Assembly: GCA_030640155.1 (NCBI GenBank)
Contig: DAOWJX010000323.1
Coordinates: 1-5,046, forward strand
From: Candidatus Aegiribacteria sp.
Lineage (GTDB): Bacteria > Fermentibacterota > Fermentibacteria > Fermentibacterales > JCC-6
Direction of reading: 5' to 3'
Length of the DNA: 5,046 nt
The position numbers and the translations under genes were made by a program. Positions 1 through 5,046 of this stretch are shown here, one piece after another; the stretch's first letter is position 1, and every line of letters starts with the position of its first letter. Below the pieces are notes generated by a model that worked only from the letters and a program-made list of their open reading frames with translations, did no database searches and was not told the origin of the DNA.

Positions 1-1
1 G

Positions 2-352
2 ACACCTGCTATTGATATTTATAAAGCACAAAATGCATGGCTGGTGTATGTAGAACTCCCTGGATTATCATCGAGTGATATAGAACTGATTGTTTTTCCT
101 GACGGTTTTGCTATAAGAGGAATCAGGATACCACCGGAAAAGGGACTCATCGCAGAAAAGCTTGAGATTTTCACAGGAACATTCCACCGTGAGATTCATC
201 TTCCGGGAAAGGTTGATATACCAGAAGTTACCGCATCGATGAAAAAGGGAATTCTCTGCATAAAACTTCCTGAATTGATTCAGACAAGTATCAGGGTTTC
301 CGTAAGTAGTCCCGGGGAGTTTTCAATAGCAATAAAGGATAAAGGAGAGTAA
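2..352 (+). CDS. Small heat-shock protein Hsp20/alpha-crystallin family, 5'-truncated by window edge
   Basis: This is an ATP-independent holdase chaperone that keeps unfolding cytoplasmic proteins soluble for refolding or degradation. The reading frame is open from the first complete codon (position 2), so the true start lies to the left; a GTG at 44 is internal to the conserved domain and is not a believable start. The visible 116 residues cover most of the alpha-crystallin domain. They begin with the typical PAIDIY...LVYVELPGL strand pattern and continue through IRG.R.PPE, then F.G.F.REI.LP..VD. The family hallmark A-x-x-x-n-G-[IV]-L is seen as A-S-M-K-K-G-I-L at 233-256. A possible I-x-I oligomerisation motif (I-A-I, 326-334) lies just before the C-terminus. 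The stop codon abuts the lon start, which argues for co-expression with the protease. Family assignment is firm; paralogue identity is not resolvable. Confidence 0.93.
   Translation, partial: TPAIDIYKAQNAWLVYVELPGLSSSDIELIVFPDGFAIRGIRIPPEKGLIAEKLEIFTGTFHREIHLPGKVDIPEVTASMKKGILCIKLPELIQTSIRVSVSSPGEFSIAIKDKGE
341..352 (+). promoter_or_regulatory. Ribosome binding site of lon inside the hsp20 3' end
   Basis: AAAGGAG at 341-347 lies about 5 nt before the lon ATG (353-355) and is formed by the last codons of hsp20. Together with the TAA stop at 350-352 directly preceding the ATG, it supports ATG 353 as the lon start and translational coupling of the two genes. Confidence 0.8.
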
Positions 353-2695
353 ATGGTTCGGGAAAGCACTCTGGAGCTTCCAGAAATACTACCGATTCTG
401 CCAAATCCAAATGGAGTTGTGTATCCATACACTATAATTCCCCGCACAATAACCAGTTCCGAAACAGTCAAGCTTGTTGATGATGCTGTCAGGGGAGATA
501 AGATGATCGGTCTGGTTTGTGTCAGAAAAACCGTTGATCGACAGATTGTACCAGCTGATCTGTACAGGACAGGTACAGTAACCGGTATTGACAGACTGTA
601 TCGGTTTCCAGGGGATATCATAAGGTTGCACCTCAGAGGGCTTGCCAGATTCAGAATACTTGAATTTGTTGATTCAAATGCTCCATATCTGTTAGCCAGG
701 GTAAAAAAACTGGAAACGGTATATCCCGAGAGTGATATCGAACTTGACGCCTGGCAGAATACTATTGTGATGCAATTGAAACAGATTTTCGAGCTGACAA
801 GGAGCATCCCTGATGATTCGCAGTTCATGGAACTGTCTGACGATCCCGAAAAACTCAGTTTTCTGGCAGCCAGCAGGATAGAGGCCAACATAGAAGACAA
901 ACAGAAGATTCTTGAGGCTAATAGTATTCTTGAGCGCCTCTGGCAGCTATCCGGAATAATGGAGAAAGAAATCAGGATCCTCAAACTTCGCAATAAAATT
1001 CAGGGACAGGTCAGGAACGAGATTGAAAAGGATCAGAAGGAGTACATTCTAAAGGAGCAGCTTAAAGCTATCCAGAAAGAACTGGGGGGAGAAAGCGAAA
1101 ACCCGGAAGCCGAGGAGCTCAAGGAGAAAATTTCAAAAAAGAAACTCCCCGATCAGGTCAAAAAAGCTGCCGATGAAGAACTCGACAGACTGACAAGGAT
1201 GCATCCCGGCATTCCTGAAGTTGCTGTTATCAGGAATTATATTGAATGGATTCTTAGTCTGCCCTGGATGGAAAGTACAAAAGATAAGCTGGATATTGCT
1301 AGAGCGAGATCAGTTCTGGAGAAAGACCATTACGATCTTAAGGATGTGAAGGAGCGAATGCTTGAGTTTCTGGCAATTCGTAAGTTGAATCCTGAAGGTA
1401 AGGCTCCCATTCTCTGTTTTGTTGGACCTCCCGGCGTTGGCAAGACCTCCATGGGAAGAAGCATTGCGAGGTCTCTCGGTCGCAAATTCGTTCGACTTTC
1501 ACTGGGTGGGGTTCACGACGAAGCGGAGATCAGGGGACACAGAAGAACTTATATTGGAGCGATGCCCGGCAAGATAATCCAGGGCTTGAAGGAAGCAGGA
1601 AGCAATAACCCGGTATTCATGCTTGATGAAGTTGACAAGATAGGCAGTGACTTCAGAGGTGATCCCACTTCTGCTCTGCTGGAAGTACTTGATCCCGAAC
1701 AGAACTACTCTTTCAGGGATAATTATATGAATGTTCCATTCGATCTAAGCTCCGTGCAGTTCATTACTACCGCGAATCTACTCGATACAATACCCTCACC
1801 GCTGAAGGACAGGATGGAGATCATCCGGATTCCTGGATATACTGCGGATGAGAAACTGGAGATAGCAAGAAGGTATCTTGTTCGGAGACAGATGACTAAT
1901 GCCGGTCTTACTGGCAAGACGCTAAGATTCCGGAAGAGCGGAATCAGACAGATCATATCCTGCCATACTCGTGAGGCTGGTGTTAGAGAACTTGAACGAA
2001 CCATCGGCAAGATTTGCAGAAAAACTGCGATGAGACTTGCCGAGGGTAATGATGACCTTGTTATAGTCAGTCCATCACGGTTACACGAGTTTCTTGGGGC
2101 GAGGAAGTTCTCGCACGAAAGAATCGCGGATAAACCCTGTATTGGTGTAGCTGTCGGACTTGCCTGGACTCCCGCTGGAGGGGAGATTCTCCTCATCGAA
2201 ACCATAATTATGGAAGGCAAGGGAGAGCTTATGCTGACAGGACACTTAGGGCAGGTAATGAAGGAATCAGCTCGTGCCGCCCTGTCCTGGATACGAACAC
2301 ATTCAATTGAGTATGGAATTGATCTTGATTTTAAGAAGGTTGATATTCATTTGCATGTCCCGGCTGGTGCGACTCCAAAGGATGGGCCTTCAGCAGGAGT
2401 GGCTATAACGATATCAATATTATCAGCCCTGACTCAAAAACCTGTTGTTGCCGATATGGCCGTTACCGGTGAAATAAGTCTTCAGGGAAAAGTGATGCCC
2501 GTCGGGGGTATCAAGGAAAAAATCCTGGGCGCGCTTGCTGCAGGGATAAACAAAGTGTTTATTCCGGAGGAGAACGGCAGAAATCTGGATGAAATTCCCG
2601 AGAATATCCGTAGTAAAATGAAATTTGAGCTGGTGAAAAACGTTCAGGATGTTATACCAAGCTTCATTCCCGGACTGAAAGAGGTTGATAGATGA
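353..2695 (+). CDS. lon: ATP-dependent protease LonA
   Basis: LonA is a cytoplasmic homohexameric AAA+ serine protease that unfolds and degrades damaged proteins and selected regulators. At 780 aa it matches the usual length (E. coli Lon is 784). Residues about 12-200 form the N-terminal substrate-binding domain, followed by a charged helical linker (about 200-260). The AAA+ module carries Walker A GPPGVGKT (358-365), the pore-loop Tyr400-Ile401 in RRTYIGAMPG, Walker B VFMLDE (421-426), sensor-1 Asn475, Arg finger Arg487 and sensor-2 Arg545 in TREAGVRELER. The protease domain has Ser680 in PKDGPSAG and Lys723 in GGIKEK. Their 43-residue spacing equals that of the E. coli Ser679/Lys722 dyad, so the enzyme should be active. 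One small deviation is His388 where Arg is usual (GGVRDE). It sits between hsp20 (stop touching its start) and a lipoprotein gene overlapping its stop. Its promoter is outside the window. Confidence 0.98.
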   Translation: MVRESTLELPEILPILPNPNGVVYPYTIIPRTITSSETVKLVDDAVRGDKMIGLVCVRKTVDRQIVPADLYRTGTVTGIDRLYRFPGDIIRLHLRGLARFRILEFVDSNAPYLLARVKKLETVYPESDIELDAWQNTIVMQLKQIFELTRSIPDDSQFMELSDDPEKLSFLAASRIEANIEDKQKILEANSILERLWQLSGIMEKEIRILKLRNKIQGQVRNEIEKDQKEYILKEQLKAIQKELGGESENPEAEELKEKISKKKLPDQVKKAADEELDRLTRMHPGIPEVAVIRNYIEWILSLPWMESTKDKLDIARARSVLEKDHYDLKDVKERMLEFLAIRKLNPEGKAPILCFVGPPGVGKTSMGRSIARSLGRKFVRLSLGGVHDEAEIRGHRRTYIGAMPGKIIQGLKEAGSNNPVFMLDEVDKIGSDFRGDPTSALLEVLDPEQNYSFRDNYMNVPFDLSSVQFITTANLLDTIPSPLKDRMEIIRIPGYTADEKLEIARRYLVRRQMTNAGLTGKTLRFRKSGIRQIISCHTREAGVRELERTIGKICRKTAMRLAEGNDDLVIVSPSRLHEFLGARKFSHERIADKPCIGVAVGLAWTPAGGEILLIETIIMEGKGELMLTGHLGQVMKESARAALSWIRTHSIEYGIDLDFKKVDIHLHVPAGATPKDGPSAGVAITISILSALTQKPVVADMAVTGEISLQGKVMPVGGIKEKILGALAAGINKVFIPEENGRNLDEIPENIRSKMKFELVKNVQDVIPSFIPGLKEVDR

Positions 2696-3420
2696 TAAGG
2701 AGCATTACTGTCTCATTCTTGCTTATTGCCGTACTGTCTCTGGTGCCTGGATGTAAAGGCCCCTCAGATCGTATGATTACATCTGAAGGTCAGGCGGTTT
2801 GCGGTAAACTGGAAAGCATCAGTGGACGCAGTGTTGTTTTCGAATCCTCAAATGTTACAGTTGACCGGGATGAGGCCAGAATCTTTCTCAGAGATAATGC
2901 TGGAACATACAGAGGTTATGTATCTTACACTGACGGTGTTCTCTCGATTATCACAGATTCAGGAGAGAGAAGCTTCCCGGTTGGTGATGTGCATACCATT
3001 ATATGGAGTGGAAGTAATAGCGAAACTTCAATCAGAATCGATGTTCCGGCGGTAGACGGATGGGTAAGAACAGGCATGCATGTAAGTGACGGTGATATTC
3101 TCTCTCTCACCGCGACAGGAAATGTTACTTTAGAAACGGGTAACTGCGGACCATCCGGAATTGAATTGTTTTCAACGGCCAATGCTCTTATGCCCGGAGC
3201 GACGAATGGTCAATTGATCATGATGGTCTCTGAATCTGAACCTGTTGCTGCGGGCAGTGCCTGGACAGGTACTTCTCCTGGCACCGGAGAGTTGATGCTG
3301 GCTGTTAACATTCCCGATAGAGAATCAACATCAGGATGCGGTGGGGTTTATTACGTGACAATATTGAAGACCGCCGGTGCTGACTCCGGTAATTCAGTTA
3401 TTTATCTTGCGAAAAGATAA
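2692..3420 (+). CDS. Predicted lipoprotein with two short beta repeats and a PA-IL (LecA)-like C-terminal domain
   Basis: This is a 242-aa envelope lipoprotein of unknown function. Residues 1-20 are a signal peptide with a hydrophobic core, ending in a lipobox-like LVPGC with lipidated Cys21. Lys at +2 predicts outer-membrane sorting if the Lol rule applies. Residues about 36-66 and 72-105 look like two related beta-rich units (G.L.S..G..V.F...V.V...EA..I pattern), similar to small SH3/Sm-like barrels. Residues about 115-227 resemble the PA-IL/LecA-like galactose-binding fold: a VPA.DGWVRTGM..SDGD entry, TATGNV, GPSG, then a TGELMLAVN...GGVYYVTI close. By eye, the positions of LecA's paired calcium-ligand Asn residues appear to be Gly215-Cys216, so classical calcium-dependent sugar binding is doubtful. 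Cys152 and Cys216 could form a disulfide. The ATG overlaps the lon TGA (ATGA), and AGAGG at 2680-2684 is a suitable ribosome binding site. Lipoprotein call is strong; domain call is moderate. Confidence 0.85.
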   Translation: MIRSITVSFLLIAVLSLVPGCKGPSDRMITSEGQAVCGKLESISGRSVVFESSNVTVDRDEARIFLRDNAGTYRGYVSYTDGVLSIITDSGERSFPVGDVHTIIWSGSNSETSIRIDVPAVDGWVRTGMHVSDGDILSLTATGNVTLETGNCGPSGIELFSTANALMPGATNGQLIMMVSESEPVAAGSAWTGTSPGTGELMLAVNIPDRESTSGCGGVYYVTILKTAGADSGNSVIYLAKR

Positions 3421-3439
3421 TATCCGTAAAAAAGCTGAT

Positions 3440-3473
3440 TTGACTTGAGCAAACTACGAACTTAGAATATTAT
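3440..3473 (+). promoter_or_regulatory. Sigma70-type promoter upstream of the LysM gene
   Basis: TTGACT at 3440-3445 and TAGAAT at 3463-3468 each match five of six consensus bases and are separated by an optimal 17 bp. A second, overlapping set, TTGAGC (3445-3450) and TATTAT (3468-3473), also has a 17-bp spacer but a weaker -35. Transcription would start near 3475-3481, leaving a leader of about 50 nt before the ATG at 3531. This is prediction from consensus only. Confidence 0.6.
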
Positions 3474-3514
3474 GAAGTTATGAAATTCGTGTTGCTTGTT
3501 CTCAATGATTTTGC

Positions 3515-3521
3515 GGGAGGT
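3515..3521 (+). promoter_or_regulatory. Strong ribosome binding site of the LysM gene
   Basis: GGGAGGT at 3515-3521 is a near-perfect Shine-Dalgarno sequence about 9-10 nt before ATG 3531, slightly longer than usual spacing. A TTG at 3526 lies between them but is in another frame and meets a stop after one codon, so ATG 3531, which also begins a proper signal peptide, is the chosen start. Confidence 0.75.
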
Positions 3522-3530
3522 TAGGTTGAA

Positions 3531-4553
3531 ATGAGAGGCTTAACTGTTACTCTGTCTATATTTATTGTATTATTGGCATCTGTGTTCTTAACTGCGATGG
3601 CGGACAGGATGCACCAGATCAACTATGGGGATACACTCTGGGATCTTTCCATACGTTATTACAACACACCTTTTTACTGGGAAGATATCCTTCAAGCTAA
3701 CGAATCACTTGAAGGAGTTGAGTTCCTTCGTCCCGGTTCTGAACTGATTATTCCGGAAATTTTCGGTACTACTGTCAGCATCTCCGGAGGCAACACATCA
3801 GTTGAGTTTTACACAACTTCCCTGACCAGCAGCAGATCCCTTCTCAGCAGGCTTCTGCTGGAGACTACGGGGATGGTTACTTATAATCCGCCCGACGCGG
3901 TCTGTTACATCGTCGAGATCAACGTCGATGAAGTAGATGAATACCCAGGCGAATTCGCTATGCCGGGAGACATGATCGCTATAGATATCGGGCAGAACCA
4001 GGGAGTTGAAATTGACCGCGTATACAAGATCTATAATATCGGGGAAGAAGTCAGGCATCCTGAAACAGGCGAGAAACTTGGTAAAGTTATCAGGGTTGCA
4101 GGAGTCTGCAGAGTAGTCAGGACCTCTCCCACAGCAAGCGTTGCTCTTATTGAACACGCTTACCTTCCTGTAATTACGGGAGATTTCCTTGTTCCGTATA
4201 CCTCAACAGCACCTGTTGAAGTGTCATCCAATGGCGTTGTCAGTGGTATGGACGCATGGGTTATCGCGTTCCAGGATCCTGATATTGATAGAGCATATGC
4301 CTTCGATATAGTCTTCCTTGACAGGGGCTCAGAGGATGGTCTTCAATCAGGTGATGTGTTCGATATGTACAAATATGGACAGCTTTTTGACAGCCCGTCA
4401 GGAGGCACTGTAATAACCCCGAATATTCCAATTTCCAGGCTTATTATTCTGTCCTCTACACTTGAGAATTCAGCCGCCATGATTTTCTCATCATCCTCCA
4501 TTGATATCATTGAAATTGGAGACAGAATAGAGCTGGTGCGAGAGCAGCAGTAG
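3531..4553 (+). CDS. Secreted LysM-domain protein with two FlgT-C-like repeats
   Basis: This is a 340-aa exported protein that probably binds peptidoglycan in the periplasm; its precise role is unknown. Residues 1-24 are a signal peptide with a hydrophobic core and an A-M-A cleavage site before Asp25. Residues 28-77 form one LysM domain: a YGDTLWDLSIRYY start, a W..I..AN middle and a LRPGSELIIPE end, the form with a Trp-containing insert seen in many LysM proteins. After a linker come two related beta-rich modules. The first (about 141-222) has D.G...GV..DRVYKIYN, PETGEKLGKVIRVAG and a later GDFLVPY. The second (about 256-336) has FLDRGSEDGLQSGDVFDMYKYG and a closing GDRIEL. Both recall the FlgT C-terminal domain, a flagellar-associated fold also found in many LysM proteins outside flagella; no flagellar gene is visible here. 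It has its own promoter and is followed after 12 nt by another gene. Confidence 0.85.
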   Translation: MRGLTVTLSIFIVLLASVFLTAMADRMHQINYGDTLWDLSIRYYNTPFYWEDILQANESLEGVEFLRPGSELIIPEIFGTTVSISGGNTSVEFYTTSLTSSRSLLSRLLLETTGMVTYNPPDAVCYIVEINVDEVDEYPGEFAMPGDMIAIDIGQNQGVEIDRVYKIYNIGEEVRHPETGEKLGKVIRVAGVCRVVRTSPTASVALIEHAYLPVITGDFLVPYTSTAPVEVSSNGVVSGMDAWVIAFQDPDIDRAYAFDIVFLDRGSEDGLQSGDVFDMYKYGQLFDSPSGGTVITPNIPISRLIILSSTLENSAAMIFSSSSIDIIEIGDRIELVREQQ

Positions 4554-4565
4554 TACGGAATTTTC

Positions 4566-5046
4566 ATGAGATGGAAAGTAGTTGTCGGGGGTGATAAACC
4601 CTCACGGGAAACGATTCGTGTCATTGCCGAGCTGACCTCTCTTCTCCATGATGAAATTCTTCAATCACTTTGTGATGGAAACCTGACCGCATGTAACAAT
4701 CTTACAGAGAGTGAAGCGCAGAAGCTGGCCGATCAACTGGGCAGAGACCCCGATGTGGTATGCAGAGTATTACCGGACATGGAACCATCATCGACTTCAT
4801 CACCTTCTTTCAGGGTGCTTCTTGTGGATTTCAGACCGGGTTACAGAACAAGACTTCGCAGAAGACTGCAGAAACTTACAGGCCTTTCAAATGAACAGAT
4901 TGTAATCTGGCTCTCCAGAATGCCTTTTTCGCTTGGTTCCGGAGTTGATGGCGATACTGCCAGACAGATCCGGAGAAGAATTGTAGAAGCCGGCGGCATT
5001 GTACGGATCGAACCAGAGTCCGCCACCCGGGATCGGATATCGATCC
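4566..5046 (+). CDS. Protein with two tandem bL12 C-terminal-like domains, 3'-truncated by window edge
   Basis: An open frame of 160 codons begins at ATG 4566 and runs off the right edge with no stop, so the full length is unknown. No signal peptide or membrane segment is visible, so it is probably cytoplasmic. Residues about 80-152 resemble the C-terminal domain of ribosomal protein bL12: a hydrophobic strand FRVLLVDF, a basic helix, TGLSNEQIVIWLSRMPF, a GV then D..A.QIRRRIVEAGG helix, and a VRIEP strand. Residues about 2-70 follow the same plan: RWKVVVGG, PSRETIRVIAELT, an LT..EA..LADQL helix and VVCRVLP. This suggests an internal duplication. It is not bL12 itself, since the bL12 N-terminal dimerisation region and Ala-rich hinge are absent. 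The ribosome binding site is weak (GGAA, 4557-4560). It lies 12 nt after the LysM gene and is likely co-transcribed. Function unknown. Confidence 0.8.
   Translation, partial: MRWKVVVGGDKPSRETIRVIAELTSLLHDEILQSLCDGNLTACNNLTESEAQKLADQLGRDPDVVCRVLPDMEPSSTSSPSFRVLLVDFRPGYRTRLRRRLQKLTGLSNEQIVIWLSRMPFSLGSGVDGDTARQIRRRIVEAGGIVRIEPESATRDRISI

Noticed and set aside
44..352. GTG at 44 as the start of a short Hsp20 protein
   Set aside because: The frame is open to the window edge, and the upstream residues (PAIDIY...) belong to the conserved alpha-crystallin domain, so the gene begins outside the window.
280..993. Long open frame (237 codons) on the minus strand opposite the hsp20 end and lon 5' region
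   Set aside because: It lies antisense to two firmly identified genes, has a Ser/Leu/Ile-rich low-information composition and shows no recognisable domain. It is a shadow of the lon codon pattern.
1723..2220. Minus-strand open frame of 165 codons inside lon
   Set aside because: It is fully antisense to conserved AAA+ and protease domain coding sequence, and its product has no recognisable features.
3370..3440. Possible terminator after the lipoprotein gene (CCGG repeats near 3376 and 3388, A-rich stretch at 3428-3433)
   Set aside because: The pairing is only four bases around an 8-nt loop, lies inside the coding sequence and is not followed by a T tract, so it does not support an intrinsic terminator.
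3798..4157. Minus-strand 119-codon open frame inside the LysM gene
   Set aside because: It is antisense to the FlgT-C-like module and has no credible start context or domain.
4711..4905. Plus-strand 64-codon open frame near the right end
   Set aside because: It is out of frame with the 160-codon frame from 4566, which covers it completely and encodes recognisable bL12-like domains.

Overview
The window looks like bacterial chromosome of moderate GC content (somewhat below 50% by eye), with all genes on the + strand and tightly packed. The proteins suggest a Gram-negative-type cell envelope: a lipoprotein without Asp at +2, and an exported LysM protein. AGA/AGG/ATA codons are common. The mix of an Hsp20-Lon pair, a LysM protein with FlgT-C-like repeats and a protein with bL12-like repeats would fit an uncultivated lineage of the FCB group (for example Fermentibacteria- or Cloacimonetes-like). 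That placement is a weak inference; no rRNA or other marker is present.

Layout: (1) positions 2-352 are the 3' part of a small heat-shock protein (Hsp20/alpha-crystallin) gene. (2) 353-2695 is a full-length LonA ATP-dependent protease whose ATG directly follows the hsp20 stop (TAAATG). (3) 2692-3420 is a predicted lipoprotein whose ATG overlaps the lon stop (ATGA). It combines two short beta-rich repeats with a C-terminal domain resembling the PA-IL (LecA) galactose-binding fold. These three form one translationally coupled unit whose promoter lies upstream of the window. (4) The 110-bp gap 3421-3530 holds a good sigma70-type promoter and a strong ribosome binding site, and no visible terminator. 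(5) 3531-4553 is a secreted LysM protein with two FlgT-C-like beta repeats. (6) 4566-5046 is an open reading frame running off the right edge. It encodes two tandem domains resembling the ribosomal protein bL12 C-terminal fold.

How they fit together: Hsp20 (holdase) and Lon (degradation of damaged proteins) form a coherent cytoplasmic protein-quality-control pair. The coupled lipoprotein is the surprise, because it acts outside the cytoplasm. The second unit (LysM protein plus bL12-like protein) appears to be transcribed from its own promoter; its function is unknown beyond probable peptidoglycan binding by the LysM protein. There is no mobile element, CRISPR array, tRNA or rRNA. The most unusual content is the uncharacterised pair of domain architectures in the lipoprotein and in the truncated bL12-like protein.
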